DNA from: Trinickia terrae
Lineage (GTDB): Bacteria; Pseudomonadota; Gammaproteobacteria; Burkholderiales; Burkholderiaceae
Assembly (NCBI RefSeq): GCF_005144415.1
Contig: NZ_SWJE01000016.1
Location: forward strand, 1-64,000
Direction of reading: 5' to 3'
Length of the DNA stretch: 64,000 nucleotides
The notes under the pieces were generated by a model, which was given only the letters and a program-made list of their open reading frames with translations, did not search any database and was not told where the DNA came from. Position 1 is the first letter of the stretch. Every line of letters starts with the position of its first letter. Below, one piece after another: positions 6,484 to 15,761 of this stretch. The translations under genes were made by a program, and so were the position numbers.

Positions 6484-6972
6484 ATGAATTCTGTTGCGAT
6501 CTGCTTTGTCTGCCTCGGCAACATCTGCCGTTCGCCTACCGCCGAGGCGGTGATGCGCACGCAGGTCGAGGCGGCGGGATTGCAGTCGCGGATTGTCATC
6601 GATTCGGCCGGTACTGGAGACTGGCACATCGGCGAAGCACCGGATGCTCGGGCGCAGGGCGCCGCGCTGCAACGCGGCTACGATCTGTCAGCGCTGCGCG
6701 GCCGGCAGATCGCCAAAGCCGACTTCGAGCGCTTCGACTTGCTGCTGGCCATGGACGAGGCGAACCTGCGTGAATTGCGCAAGCTGTGTTCGACAGAGCA
6801 AAGCCACAAGGTGCGCCTGCTGATGGAGTTCGCTCCTCGGAGTGGACGCCTCGAAGTCGCAGATCCTTATTTTGGCGGCGCGCGAGGATTCGAAACGGTG
6901 CTGGATCAGTGCGAAGAAGCATGCCAGGGCCTGCTCGCTGATCTGCGCGTCAGGCTGGCGGCTGGAAATTAG
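6484..6972 (+). CDS. Low-molecular-weight protein-tyrosine phosphatase
   Basis: 162-residue cytoplasmic phosphatase. The N-terminal active-site loop CLGNICRS gives the CX5R signature (C10 nucleophile, R16), and DPYFGG supplies the general acid (about D127). Such enzymes dephosphorylate protein tyrosines. A role in exopolysaccharide tyrosine-kinase systems is known for some members, but no kinase or polysaccharide gene is beside it here. The ATG at 6484 is preferred over an upstream TTG because the family begins just before the first strand. iscR follows after 104 bp with its own promoter. Confidence 0.93.
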   Translation: MNSVAICFVCLGNICRSPTAEAVMRTQVEAAGLQSRIVIDSAGTGDWHIGEAPDARAQGAALQRGYDLSALRGRQIAKADFERFDLLLAMDEANLRELRKLCSTEQSHKVRLLMEFAPRSGRLEVADPYFGGARGFETVLDQCEEACQGLLADLRVRLAAGN

Positions 6973-7008
6973 TCATCCGCTCCGCTAATAACCGGAATCG
7001 AGATAGGG

Positions 7009-7060
7009 ATACTTGACTAAATTTGTCATGTATTTATACTTGACCAAAACCGTCGAGAAT
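7009..7060 (+). promoter_or_regulatory. iscR promoter with two tandem IscR type 1 sites
   Basis: Two 25-bp copies begin with ATACTTGAC: 7009-7033 and 7036-7060, 27 bp apart. The first fits the known IscR type 1 consensus closely at both half-sites. The second keeps the left half better than the right. The TTGACT at 7013-7018 can serve as -35 with TATACT (7035-7040) as -10 at a 16-bp spacing, so holo-IscR bound here would block RNA polymerase. iscR starts at 7077. Confidence 0.8.
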
Positions 7061-7076
7061 TGCAGCTCCCCCAATT

Positions 7077-7610
7077 ATGAGACTCACCACGAAAGGCCGT
7101 TTCGCCGTCACGGCGATGATCGACTTGGCATTGCGCCAGGAGCAGGGCCCGGTGACGCTGGCCGGCATCAGCCAGCGCCAGCGCATCTCGCTCTCGTATC
7201 TCGAGCAGTTGTTCGGCAAGCTGCGCCGTCATGAAATCGTCGAATCCGTCCGCGGACCCGGCGGCGGGTACAACCTCGCGCGCCGCGCGGAGGATGTGAC
7301 GGTGGCCGACATCATCATCGCGGTCGACGAGCCGCTCGACGCCACTCAGTGCGGCGGCAAGGGCAGCTGCGAAGGCACCAAGCAGCACGATGGCCACTGC
7401 ATGACCCACGAGCTGTGGGCCACGCTCAACCAGAAGATGGTCGAGTATCTCGATTCCGTCTCCCTGAAGGACCTGGTCGACCAGCAGCGCTCGCGCGAAG
7501 GCGCGCCTGCCGTGCTGCGCGATCGCCGCACCGAGGCGCCGGCTGCCGAACCCGCGCGGGTCGTGCCGAAAGGACCGAATTCCGTTTTCAATATGGCGAC
7601 GAGTTCATAG
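7077..7610 (+). CDS. iscR: Fe-S cluster-sensing regulator IscR
   Basis: 177-residue Rrf2-family repressor that binds a [2Fe-2S] cluster and turns the isc operon down when clusters are plentiful. The N-terminal winged helix ([43 protein letters not shown]) is typical. Cluster ligands are C92, C98, C108 and most likely H111 (CMTH). The gap between the second and third Cys is nine residues, against five in E. coli IscR. It is the first gene of iscR-iscS-iscU-iscA, with tandem IscR sites 17 bp upstream of the ATG. The C-terminal 40 residues are Pro/Ala/Arg-rich and probably disordered. Confidence 0.97.
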   Translation: MRLTTKGRFAVTAMIDLALRQEQGPVTLAGISQRQRISLSYLEQLFGKLRRHEIVESVRGPGGGYNLARRAEDVTVADIIIAVDEPLDATQCGGKGSCEGTKQHDGHCMTHELWATLNQKMVEYLDSVSLKDLVDQQRSREGAPAVLRDRRTEAPAAEPARVVPKGPNSVFNMATSS

Positions 7611-7675
7611 ACGCTCATCCCCACAGAGCCGAACCGTCAGCCGTAGCGCTGTGCATTGATTCCCCGGAGCGATTG

Positions 7676-8899
7676 ATGAATAACGATATTCCCCACCTGC
7701 CCATTTACATGGATTACAGCGCGACGACGCCGGTCGATTCGCGCGTGGTGGACAAGATGATTCCGTACTTGCGCGAGCAATTCGGCAACCCCGCATCGCG
7801 CAGCCACTCGTATGGCTGGGACGCGGAGCGGGCGGTCGAGGAAGCGCGCGAGAACGTCGCGGCGCTCGTCAATGCCGATCCGCGCGAGATCATTTGGACG
7901 TCGGGCGCGACGGAGTCGGACAACCTCGCGATCAAAGGCGCAGCGCATTTCTACAAGAGCAAGGGCAAGCACGTCATCACGGTGAAGACCGAGCACAAGG
8001 CCGTGCTCGACACCTGCCGCGAACTCGAGCGCGAAGGCTTCGATGTCACGTATCTGGACGTGAAGGCCGACGGCTTGGTCGACCTCGATGTGTTCAAGGC
8101 CGCGTTGCGCCCGGACACGATCCTCGCGTCGGTGATGTTCGTGAACAACGAGATCGGCGTGATTCAGGACATCGCGACAATCGGCGAAATCTGCCGTGAA
8201 AAAGGCATCATTTTCCACGTTGACGCGGCGCAGGCCACGGGCAAGGTCGAAATCGACCTGAACAAGCTCAAGGTCGACCTGATGTCGTTCTCGGCGCACA
8301 AGACCTATGGCCCGAAGGGCATCGGCGCGCTCTACGTGCGCCGCAAGCCGCGCGTGCGCATCGAAGCGCAGATGCACGGCGGCGGCCACGAGCGTGGCAT
8401 GCGCTCGGGCACGCTGGCGACGCATCAGATCGTCGGCATGGGCGAAGCGTTCCGGATCGCGCGCGAAGAAATGGCGACGGAAAACGAGCGCGTGCGGATG
8501 CTGCGCGACAAGCTGCTGCGCGGCCTCTCGGAGATCGACGAGGTCTATGTCAACGGCGACATGGAGCAGCGCATTCCGCACAACCTGAACATCAGCTTCA
8601 ATTTTGTCGAAGGCGAGTCGCTGATCATGGCGATCAAGGATGTCGCGGTGTCGTCGGGTTCGGCGTGCACTTCGGCGTCGCTCGAGCCGTCGTATGTGCT
8701 GCGCGCGCTCGGCCGCAACGACGAGCTCGCGCACAGCTCGATCCGCTTCACGGTCGGCCGTTTCACGACGGAGCAGGATGTCGATTACGTCGTCAATCTG
8801 TTGAAGAGCAAGATTGCAAAACTGCGCGATCTGTCGCCGCTTTGGGAAATGCACCAGGACGGCATCGATCTGTCGACGATCAAGTGGGCCGCGCACTGA
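7676..8899 (+). CDS. iscS: Cysteine desulfurase IscS
   Basis: 407-residue PLP enzyme that takes sulfur from L-cysteine and passes it as a persulfide to IscU for cluster assembly and to tRNA thiolation. Visible features: the N-terminal [12 protein letters not shown], the PLP-binding lysine K209 in [10 protein letters not shown], the Gly/Arg-rich [12 protein letters not shown], and the catalytic C331 on the flexible loop [15 protein letters not shown]. Length equals the usual 404-407. The ATG at 7676 is used because the family begins there; the longer open frame overlaps iscR. Second gene of the isc operon, 65 bp after iscR. Confidence 0.98.
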   Translation: MNNDIPHLPIYMDYSATTPVDSRVVDKMIPYLREQFGNPASRSHSYGWDAERAVEEARENVAALVNADPREIIWTSGATESDNLAIKGAAHFYKSKGKHVITVKTEHKAVLDTCRELEREGFDVTYLDVKADGLVDLDVFKAALRPDTILASVMFVNNEIGVIQDIATIGEICREKGIIFHVDAAQATGKVEIDLNKLKVDLMSFSAHKTYGPKGIGALYVRRKPRVRIEAQMHGGGHERGMRSGTLATHQIVGMGEAFRIAREEMATENERVRMLRDKLLRGLSEIDEVYVNGDMEQRIPHNLNISFNFVEGESLIMAIKDVAVSSGSACTSASLEPSYVLRALGRNDELAHSSIRFTVGRFTTEQDVDYVVNLLKSKIAKLRDLSPLWEMHQDGIDLSTIKWAAH

Positions 8900-8975
8900 G
8901 CCGCCCGGTAAGCCGCCAGTTGCCGCCCGGGCGTCGCGAGCGAACGCCCGCTGAATCGAATCAAGGAGTGTGATC

Positions 8976-9395
8976 ATGTCTTACAGCAACAAAGTTCTGG
9001 ACCATTACGAAAACCCGCGCAATGTCGGCTCGTTCGCTAAGGACGACGATGCGGTCGGCACCGGCATGGTCGGCGCGCCCGCGTGCGGCGATGTGATGAA
9101 GCTGCAGATCCGCGTCGGCGCCGATGGCGTCATCGAAGACGCGAAGTTCAAGACCTACGGCTGCGGCTCGGCGATCGCGTCGAGCTCGCTCGTCACCGAG
9201 TGGGTGAAGGGCAAGACGCTCGATCAGGCGCTTTCGATCAAGAACACGCAGATCGCCGAGGAGCTCGCGCTGCCGCCGGTGAAAATCCACTGCTCGATCC
9301 TTGCGGAAGACGCGATCAAGGCTGCTGTCGCCGATTACAAGCAGCGTCACGGCGGTGCGCAATCGCCGGAAGAAGCGAAGCAACAGGTCGCCTGA
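8976..9395 (+). CDS. iscU: Fe-S cluster assembly scaffold IscU
   Basis: 139-residue scaffold on which the [2Fe-2S] cluster is built before transfer to apoproteins. The three conserved ligands are C37 (PACGD), C63 (YGCGSA) and C106 (HCSI). The HscA-recognition motif LPPVK lies at about 99-103. The ATG at 8976 has AAGGAG seven bases upstream, which decides it over the GTG at 8970. It sits 76 bp after iscS and 29 bp before iscA. Confidence 0.98.
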   Translation: MSYSNKVLDHYENPRNVGSFAKDDDAVGTGMVGAPACGDVMKLQIRVGADGVIEDAKFKTYGCGSAIASSSLVTEWVKGKTLDQALSIKNTQIAEELALPPVKIHCSILAEDAIKAAVADYKQRHGGAQSPEEAKQQVA

Positions 9396-9424
9396 GGGGC
9401 GGGCCGCGGGACGGGAAGAACGCT

Positions 9425-9748
9425 ATGGCAATTACGATGACCGAAAAGGCCGCGCAGCATGTGCAGAAGTACCTGACGCGGCGGGGCAAGGGGGTCGGGC
9501 TGCGGCTCGGCGTGCGCACGACGGGCTGCTCCGGCTTGGCCTACAAGCTCGAATATGTCGATGAGGTCGCGCCCGAGGATCAGGTGTTCGAGAGCAACGG
9601 CGTGAAGGTTGTGGTCGATCCGAAGAGCTTGGCGTATATCGACGGCACGGAGCTCGACTTCGCGCGCGAGGGGTTGAACGAGGGCTTCAAGTTCAACAAC
9701 CCGAACGTGAAGGATGAGTGCGGCTGCGGCGAATCGTTCCGCGTGTAA
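9425..9748 (+). CDS. iscA: A-type Fe-S carrier IscA
   Basis: 107-residue A-type carrier that receives clusters from IscU and delivers them to targets. It has the three invariant cysteines C35 (TTGCSGLAY), C99 and C101 (DECGCGESF). Fourth gene of the isc run. A palindromic repeat and then an intrinsic terminator follow it, separating it from hscB. Confidence 0.97.
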   Translation: MAITMTEKAAQHVQKYLTRRGKGVGLRLGVRTTGCSGLAYKLEYVDEVAPEDQVFESNGVKVVVDPKSLAYIDGTELDFAREGLNEGFKFNNPNVKDECGCGESFRV

Positions 9749-9756
9749 ACGCCTTT

Positions 9757-9806
9757 GTCGAGCCGAGTTGGTGCTTCGGCACTTACTCGGGTCCCATGCA
9801 AAGCGC
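9757..9806 (+). repeat. Palindromic intergenic repeat, copy A
   Basis: Stem-loop CCGAGT-tg-GTGC-TTCG-GCAC-tt-ACTCGG (9763-9790), preceded by GTCGA and followed by the conserved tail GTCCCATGCAAAGCGC. Two further copies lie at 28875-28924 and, inverted, at 28957-28997. Stem bases differ between copies in compensating ways while the frame and tail are kept. Function unknown; it resembles REP-type dispersed palindromes. Confidence 0.7.
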
Positions 9807-9818
9807 GGGTGGGAAAGA

Positions 9819-9839
9819 GGCGGCGCGGGCCGCCTTTTT
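9819..9839 (+). terminator. Intrinsic terminator between iscA and hscB
   Basis: GGCGGC (9819-9824), loop GCGG, GCCGCC (9829-9834), then five T. It would end or attenuate transcription from iscRSUA before hscBA. Confidence 0.8.
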
Positions 9840-9903
9840 GTTTGCTGGCCTCCTGTTTTTCGCGGCCCCATCCGCTTCCAACGATGACTGACGACGTAAT
9901 GTG

Positions 9904-10431
9904 ATGGCCTCGATCAGCGACAGCCACTTCGACCTTTTCCAGCTGCCGGCGCGCTATACGCTCGATGCCGAAGCGCTCGAGCACGCGTATCGAACCGTGC
10001 AAACACAAGTCCATCCGGACCGCTTCGCCGCGGCCGGCGACGCGCAAAAGCGCATCGCGATGCAATGGGCCACGCGTGCGAACGAAGCGTATCGCACGCT
10101 GCGCGATCCGCTGAAGCGCGCGATGTACTTGCTGTCGCTGCGCGGGGTCGATGTCGCGATGGAAAGCAACACGGCGATGGAGCCGGCATTCCTCATGCAG
10201 CAGATGGAATGGCGCGAGGGCGTGGAGGATGCAGCGGCGGCAAGGAACATCGACGCTCTCGATGCGCTCTTGAACGAGCTGCGCGACGAGGAGCGAGCGC
10301 GCTTCAACAAGCTCGCCGCGCTGCTCGACAGCGGCGCCGACCAGGCAGCGGCAGAGGCGGTGCGGCAATTGATGTTCATCGAACGCGTTGCGGCGGAGAT
10401 CGGCGCACAAATCGAAAGACTCGAACACTGA
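9904..10431 (+). CDS. hscB: Fe-S co-chaperone HscB
   Basis: 175-residue J-domain protein that loads IscU onto HscA and stimulates its ATPase. The N-terminal J domain (about 5-75) carries HPD at 37-39 (VHPDRF). A C-terminal three-helix IscU-binding domain follows. The adjacent GTG at 9901 could also start it; the ATG is chosen. It lies 155 bp after iscA, beyond a terminator, and 94 bp before hscA. Confidence 0.96.
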   Translation: MASISDSHFDLFQLPARYTLDAEALEHAYRTVQTQVHPDRFAAAGDAQKRIAMQWATRANEAYRTLRDPLKRAMYLLSLRGVDVAMESNTAMEPAFLMQQMEWREGVEDAAAARNIDALDALLNELRDEERARFNKLAALLDSGADQAAAEAVRQLMFIERVAAEIGAQIERLEH

Positions 10432-10525
10432 CGACAACGGGCAGCCGGTGCGCACGAACACTGCGCACACGGTGACGCCCTGCAACGCGATAATGGCGGG
10501 GACGCACGAACCCCGAAACGTACTG

Positions 10526-12397
10526 ATGGCTTTACTGCAAATTTCCGAACCCGGCATGGCGCCCGCGCCGCATCAACGGCGTCTCGCTGTCGGCATCGAT
10601 CTCGGCACGACGAACTCGCTCGTCGCCGCGGTGCGCAGCAGCATCCCCGAAGTGCTGCCCGACGAGCACGGCAACCTGCTGCTGCCGTCGGTGGTCCGCT
10701 ATCTGGCGAAGGGCGGCCGGCGCATCGGCCACACCGCGAAGGCGGAGGCGGCTTCCGATCCGCGCAACACCATCGTGTCGGTCAAGCGCTTCATGGGGCG
10801 TGGCAAGGAGGAGGTCGAAGGCCATGAAAATGCGCCATATGACTTCGTCGATGCGCCCGGCATGGTGCAGATCCGCACGATCGACGGCGTGAAGAGCCCG
10901 GTCGAGGTGTCCGCGGAAATTCTCGCGACGCTGCGCCAGCGCGCCGAGGATACGCTCGGCGACGAGCTCGTCGGCGCGGTCATCACCGTGCCTGCCTATT
11001 TCGACGAAGCGCAGCGCCAGGCGACCAAGGACGCTGCGCGCCTCGCCGGCCTGAATGTTCTGCGCCTCCTGAACGAACCGACTGCGGCTGCGATCGCCTA
11101 CGGGCTCGACAACGGCGCGGAAGGGCTCTATGCCGTCTATGACCTCGGCGGCGGCACGTTCGACCTGTCGATCCTGAAGCTCACGAAGGGCGTGTTCGAA
11201 GTGCTTGCAGCGGGCGGCGACTCCGCGCTCGGCGGCGACGACTTCGACCACGCGCTTTTCCGGCACGTGCTCGCGAAGGCGGGCATCGCGGCGCGGAGCC
11301 TGTCGCACGAAGACGTGCGCTTGCTGCTGGATCGCGTGCGCGAGACGAAGGAAGCGCTGTCGTCGGCGCCGAGCGCGATGCTCGAGGTGACGCTCTCGAG
11401 CGGCGCGAAGCTCGACATCGCAGTCGCCGAGAGCGAATTCGCCGATCTCGTTCAGGACCTCGTGCAGCGCACGCTCGGTCCGACGAAGAAGGCGCTGCGC
11501 GATGCCAAGATCGCGCCGAAGGATGTCAAAGGCGTCGTGCTGGTCGGGGGCGCGACGCGCATGCCGGTGATCCGGCGCGCGGTCGAGGCGTTCTTCGGTC
11601 AGCCGCCGCTCGTCAATCTCGATCCGGATCAAGTGGTCGCGCTGGGCGCGGCGATCCAGGCCGATCTGCTCGCCGGCAACCGGGGCGCGGACGGCGACGA
11701 CTGGCTGCTCCTCGACGTGATTCCGCTCTCGCTCGGCGTCGAGACGATGGGCGGTCTTACCGAGAAAATCATCCCGCGCAACTCGACGATTCCCGTTGCG
11801 CGCGCGCAGGATTTCACGACCTTCAAGGACGGCCAGACGGCAATGGCGATCCACGTCGTGCAGGGCGAGCGCGAACTGGTGTCCGACTGCCGGTCGCTCG
11901 CGCGCTTCGAGCTGCGCGGCATCCCGCCGATGGCGGCCGGTGCGGCGCGCATCCGCGTGACGTACCAGGTCGATGCGGACGGCTTGCTGTCGGTGTTTGC
12001 GCGCGAGCAGCATTCGGGCGTGGAGGCGTCGGTGGTCGTGAAGCCGTCGTACGGCCTCGCGGACGACGACGTCGCGCGGATGCTCGAAGAGAGCTTCAAG
12101 ACCGCCGAAATCGACATGCGCGCACGCGCGCTGCGCGAAGCGCAGGTCGAAGCGGATCGCCTCGTGGAAGCAACCGAAGCGGCGCTTGCCGTCGACGGTG
12201 AGTTGCTTGCCGCCGATGAGCGCGCCGAAGTCGACGCGGTGCTCGAGAGCCTGCGCACGCTTGCCAAGGGCGACGACACCGGCGCGATCGAAGCGGCCAC
12301 CAAGGCGCTCGCGGCGCAAACCGACGAGTTCGCCGCGCGCCGCATGGACAAGGGCATTCGGCTCGCCCTGACGGGCCGCAAGCTGGACGAGATCTGA
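10526..12397 (+). CDS. hscA: Fe-S chaperone HscA (Hsp66)
   Basis: 623-residue Hsp70-type ATPase specialised for releasing clusters from IscU. The nucleotide-binding domain has [46 protein letters not shown] and [13 protein letters not shown]. The substrate domain starts around residue 390, and the helical lid ends GRKLDEI without the EEVD-like tail of general Hsp70s. The frame is open upstream to 10388, but that part overlaps hscB; the ATG of [10 protein letters not shown] at 10526 fits the family. Confidence 0.97.
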   Translation: MALLQISEPGMAPAPHQRRLAVGIDLGTTNSLVAAVRSSIPEVLPDEHGNLLLPSVVRYLAKGGRRIGHTAKAEAASDPRNTIVSVKRFMGRGKEEVEGHENAPYDFVDAPGMVQIRTIDGVKSPVEVSAEILATLRQRAEDTLGDELVGAVITVPAYFDEAQRQATKDAARLAGLNVLRLLNEPTAAAIAYGLDNGAEGLYAVYDLGGGTFDLSILKLTKGVFEVLAAGGDSALGGDDFDHALFRHVLAKAGIAARSLSHEDVRLLLDRVRETKEALSSAPSAMLEVTLSSGAKLDIAVAESEFADLVQDLVQRTLGPTKKALRDAKIAPKDVKGVVLVGGATRMPVIRRAVEAFFGQPPLVNLDPDQVVALGAAIQADLLAGNRGADGDDWLLLDVIPLSLGVETMGGLTEKIIPRNSTIPVARAQDFTTFKDGQTAMAIHVVQGERELVSDCRSLARFELRGIPPMAAGAARIRVTYQVDADGLLSVFAREQHSGVEASVVVKPSYGLADDDVARMLEESFKTAEIDMRARALREAQVEADRLVEATEAALAVDGELLAADERAEVDAVLESLRTLAKGDDTGAIEAATKALAAQTDEFAARRMDKGIRLALTGRKLDEI

Positions 12398-12492
12398 TCG
12401 AGTCCGACGAATCTTAGGCGGCGCTGCAAGCCGCCGGTAACATGCGGCGGCGCTCGAGCGCCGCCGCGCCACCCAGTCAAAACGGAATTCGT

Positions 12493-12834
12493 ATGCCTCA
12501 AATCGTTGTGCTGCCTCACGTCGAACTGTGCCCGGACGGGGCCGTGATCGACGCCGTGCCGGGCAAGAGCGTGTGCGACAGCCTGCTCGAACACGGTATC
12601 GAAATCGAGCATGCCTGCGAAAAGTCTTGCGCTTGCACCACGTGTCATGTGATCGTGCGTGAAGGGTTCGACGCGCTGACGCCGTCCGAAGAGGACGAGG
12701 ACGATCTGCTCGACAAGGCTTGGGGGCTCGAGCCGACGTCGCGGCTATCGTGTCAGGCGGTCGTGCCGGATAACGAGGATCTCGTCGTCGAGATTCCGCG
12801 CTATTCGATCAACCACGCGAAGGAAAATCACTGA
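12493..12834 (+). CDS. fdx: ISC-type [2Fe-2S] ferredoxin
   Basis: 113-residue adrenodoxin-type ferredoxin that supplies electrons for cluster assembly on IscU. Cluster ligands are C42, C48, C51 ([12 protein letters not shown]) and C87 (RLSCQAVV). The run of acidic residues at 66-71 (EEDEDD) is typical of the family. The ATG at 12493 is used in preference to a longer frame that would run into the hscA-fdx gap. It lies 95 bp after hscA and 25 bp before iscX. Confidence 0.97.
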   Translation: MPQIVVLPHVELCPDGAVIDAVPGKSVCDSLLEHGIEIEHACEKSCACTTCHVIVREGFDALTPSEEDEDDLLDKAWGLEPTSRLSCQAVVPDNEDLVVEIPRYSINHAKENH

Positions 12835-12859
12835 GCAAGATCCTAAGGAGCGAGACGCC

Positions 12860-13057
12860 ATGAAGTGGACCGATACGCAAGAAATCGCGATGGCCCTGAC
12901 CGACAAGCACACGGATATCGATCCGCAATATGTGCGGTTTACCGACTTGCATCGCTGGGTCACCGAACTCGAAGGCTTCGACGACGATCCGGAGCGGTCG
13001 AACGAAAAGATTCTCGAGGCGATTCAGCTGGCCTGGATCGAGGACGCGGCTGAATGA
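12860..13057 (+). CDS. iscX: IscX (YfhJ) Fe-S assembly protein
   Basis: 65-residue acidic protein that binds IscS and is thought to donate iron or tune the desulfurase. The family pattern [29 protein letters not shown] and [13 protein letters not shown] is complete. A ribosome site AAGGAGCGAG precedes the ATG. Last gene of the operon; a strong symmetric terminator follows. Confidence 0.97.
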   Translation: MKWTDTQEIAMALTDKHTDIDPQYVRFTDLHRWVTELEGFDDDPERSNEKILEAIQLAWIEDAAE

Positions 13058-13091
13058 ATTAGGCTGCAAGCAGTGGCAGGCGCCCAGATGG

Positions 13092-13127
13092 AAAAAAGGC
13101 GATTCGGATTTCCGAATCGCCTTTTTT
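13092..13127. terminator. Bidirectional terminator between iscX and the glycine-zipper gene
   Basis: An A-run, GGCGATTCGGA, a two-base loop, TCCGAATCGCC and a T-run form a fully symmetric hairpin with A and T tracts. It would serve the convergent genes on both strands. Confidence 0.9.
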
Positions 13128-13166
13128 CATGCCGACGAGCAAGCCTTGCGCGGCTGCTCGAGCCGG

Positions 13167-13961
13167 TTACCCGGCCACGAGAGTGCCGTTCTCAATCCGC
13201 ACGCGCTCACCTTGCTGGAACGGCGGCGCATCGTGGTACGTGAAATAGCGCGTATGGCCGTTTTCCATCCTCACCCGGACTTGATAATCGGTTTCGCTGC
13301 GCAGGTGCTTTTCGAGCGCATTGCCGCCGAAGCCGCCGCCGACCGCGCCGAGCACGGTCATTGCCGCGCGGCCGTTGCCGTGGCCGAACATGTTGCCGAC
13401 GAGGCCGCCCGCCACTGCGCCGCCGACGGCGCCGATACCGGTGCCATGACCTTCCTTCTTGATAGCGACGATCGATTCAACTGTGCCGCAGCTGGCGCAG
13501 TACGCCGGGGCCGGCTGGGACTGCTGCTGCGCGTATTGCGGCTGCGCCGGCCGCTGTCCGTACTGAGGTTGCGCTGGCTGTTGCGCATATTGAGGCTGAG
13601 CGGGTTGTGCCGCTTGTTGAGCCTGAGCCGGTGCGACGGGCGCTGCAGGAGCCGCGGTTGCGGGCTGCTGAGCCGTCGTTTGCGGCTGTTCTTGAGGCGC
13701 GGCCGAGCCCGCTTGCTGATCGGCTTGTCCGTTGGCCGCCAGCTTGGCCGGCGCGGACGAATCGACCACCCCTTGCGGCTGCGCGGTGACCGCGGCTGCC
13801 TGGGTCTGGTTGCTGAGCGAGTCGGAGCTCGATGCCTTCGGGAACAGGCCCGTGATCGCCGCGGTGGCGGCGAGGCTCGCGACGATGACGCCCGCCGCCG
13901 CAGTGGCGATGAGCGGATGAAGACGGCGATGCGGCGTGGTCGGCGTGTTCTGGTTGTCCAT
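13167..13961 (-). CDS. Glycine-zipper 2TM-domain envelope protein
   Basis: 264-residue protein. An N-terminal hydrophobic segment (about 18-38, IATAAAGVIVASLAATAAI) anchors or exports it. The middle is a low-complexity Gln/Pro/Ala region with repeated QPAQPQYAQ units (about 105-155). The C-terminus is a glycine-zipper 2TM domain (GIGAVGGAVAGGLVGNMFG and GAVGGGFGGNALEKH). This combination resembles SlyB/PcpY-type envelope proteins whose exact role is not settled. The ATG at 13961 has GGAGG six bases upstream, which decides it over a longer frame starting at 14156. It is convergent with iscX. Confidence 0.85.
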   Translation of the reverse strand: MDNQNTPTTPHRRLHPLIATAAAGVIVASLAATAAITGLFPKASSSDSLSNQTQAAAVTAQPQGVVDSSAPAKLAANGQADQQAGSAAPQEQPQTTAQQPATAAPAAPVAPAQAQQAAQPAQPQYAQQPAQPQYGQRPAQPQYAQQQSQPAPAYCASCGTVESIVAIKKEGHGTGIGAVGGAVAGGLVGNMFGHGNGRAAMTVLGAVGGGFGGNALEKHLRSETDYQVRVRMENGHTRYFTYHDAPPFQQGERVRIENGTLVAG

Positions 13962-14124
13962 TTGGAACCTCCGTCTAAGCAGAGTCGATTTACCTAAGAC
14001 AATAGTCTCCGCCGATTGGCACGGTATTGCGTTTCGATTTGTAACTGTTTGCAGCGGGCTTGCGGCGAGCGCTTGCGCTCTACCGTGCGAGATCGCCGTC
14101 GCCCGAGGGGCGTGAGCACAAATG

Positions 14125-14153
14125 AAAACTGCCCGACAAACCGCGTCGGGCAG
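14125..14153 (-). terminator. Terminator of lysS
   Basis: Reading on the minus strand: CTGCCCGAC, a seven-base loop, GTCGGGCAG, then a short T-run. It begins about 50 bp after the lysS stop. Confidence 0.8.
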
Positions 14154-14203
14154 CATTTACCGGCAGTTACAAATATCCGGCCAGAATTTCCACCTGAGCC
14201 GCG

Positions 14204-15742
14204 TCAGTCCTCGCGGCGCAGGTGCGGGAACAGGATCACGTCGCGGATGCTCGGGCTGTCGGTCAGGAGCATCACGAGGCGGTCGATGCCGATGCCGCAG
14301 CCGCCCGTCGGGGGCATGCCGTATTCGAGCGCGCGGATGTAGTCGGCGTCGTAGAACATCGCTTCCTCGTCGCCCGCGTCCTTCTGCTCGACCTGCTTCT
14401 TGAAGCGCGCAGCCTGGTCTTCCGGATCGTTGAGCTCGGAGAAGCCGTTGGCGATTTCGCGGCCCGTCATGAAGAGCTCGAAGCGTTCGGTGATGCCTTC
14501 GCGCGTGTCCGATGCGCGCGCGAGCGGAGACACTTCGATCGGGTAGTCGATGATGTAGGTCGGCTCCCAGAGCTGGGCTTCGGCCGTTTCTTCGAAGAGC
14601 GCGAGCTGAAGCGAGCCGACGCCTGCATTCAGGAATGCGGGCTGCGTCGTGTCGACGCCGAACTTCTTCAGCTCGGTGCGCAGGAAGGCGCTATCGGAGA
14701 GCTGGCCGTCGGTGTATTGCGGCGCATACTTCTGGATCGCCTGCGTGATCGTCAAGCGATGGAACGGCTTGGCGAGGTCGAGCTCGCGCCCCTGGTAGGT
14801 GATCGTGGCCGTGCCGAGCGAGTCGATCGCCGTCTGGCGGATCAGCTGCTCGGTGAAGTCCATCAGCCACGTGTAGTCGGTGTACGCGGCGTAGAACTCC
14901 ATCATCGTGAATTCCGGATTGTGGCGCGGCGACACGCCCTCGTTACGGAAATTCCGGTTGATCTCGAACACGCGCTCGAAGCCGCCGACGATCAGCCGCT
15001 TCAGGTAGAGCTCGGGCGCGATGCGCATGAACATCTGCATGTCGAGCGCGTTGTGATGCGTGACGAACGGCTTGGCCGCCGCGCCGCCCGGGATCGGGTG
15101 CAGCATCGGCGTCTCGACTTCCATGAAGCTCGCGTCCGACATGAACTTGCGGATCGACGAAACGGCCTTGGTGCGCGCGACGAAGGTCTTGCGCGCCTCG
15201 GGCGTGACGATCAGGTCGACGTAGCGCTGGCGATAGCGCATTTCCTGGTCGGCGAGGCCGTGGAACTTGTCCGGCAGCGGACGCAGCGCCTTCGACAAAA
15301 GACGCAGCTCCGTGCAGCGCACCGACAGCTCGCCCTTGTTGGTGCGGAAGAGCACGCCGCGCGCCGCGACGATGTCGCCGAGGTCCCACTTCTTGAACGC
15401 CTCGTAGGTCTCTTCGCCGGCGTCGGCCGGCGTGATGAAGAACTGGATCTGCCCGGAGCCGTCGCGCACCGTCGCGAAGCTCGCCTTGCCCATCACGCGC
15501 TTGAGCATCATGCGGCCGGCGATGGCCACGTTGAGCGCGCTTGCTTCGAGCGCGTCCTTGTCGGTATCCGCGTAGGCCGTCCGCAGGTCGTCGGCGTGAT
15601 GCGTCGGACGGAAGTCGTTCGGGAAGGCTACGCCGCGCTCGCGCAGCGCGCGCAGCTTCTCGCGGCGCTCGGCGATGATCTGGTTGTCGTCCTGCTCAGG
15701 CAGGGCGGCGGGCACGGCGGCCGGCTGGGTCAGTTCGGTCAT
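14204..15742 (-). CDS. lysS: Lysyl-tRNA synthetase, class II
   Basis: 512-residue enzyme that charges tRNA-Lys. An N-terminal OB-fold anticodon domain (about 60-150) precedes the class II core with motif 1 around [20 protein letters not shown], motif 2 ([22 protein letters not shown], written here only as its family block) and motif 3 ([13 protein letters not shown]). Length is typical (505-512). It lies 19 bp downstream of prfB on the same strand, so the two are probably co-transcribed, as in E. coli. Confidence 0.98.
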   Translation of the reverse strand: MTELTQPAAVPAALPEQDDNQIIAERREKLRALRERGVAFPNDFRPTHHADDLRTAYADTDKDALEASALNVAIAGRMMLKRVMGKASFATVRDGSGQIQFFITPADAGEETYEAFKKWDLGDIVAARGVLFRTNKGELSVRCTELRLLSKALRPLPDKFHGLADQEMRYRQRYVDLIVTPEARKTFVARTKAVSSIRKFMSDASFMEVETPMLHPIPGGAAAKPFVTHHNALDMQMFMRIAPELYLKRLIVGGFERVFEINRNFRNEGVSPRHNPEFTMMEFYAAYTDYTWLMDFTEQLIRQTAIDSLGTATITYQGRELDLAKPFHRLTITQAIQKYAPQYTDGQLSDSAFLRTELKKFGVDTTQPAFLNAGVGSLQLALFEETAEAQLWEPTYIIDYPIEVSPLARASDTREGITERFELFMTGREIANGFSELNDPEDQAARFKKQVEQKDAGDEEAMFYDADYIRALEYGMPPTGGCGIGIDRLVMLLTDSPSIRDVILFPHLRRED

Positions 15743-15761
15743 GATGATTGGCTGTTGGAAC

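Noticed and set aside
10532-12472. 646-residue open frame on the minus strand over hscA
   Set aside because: Antisense shadow of hscA with no family similarity.
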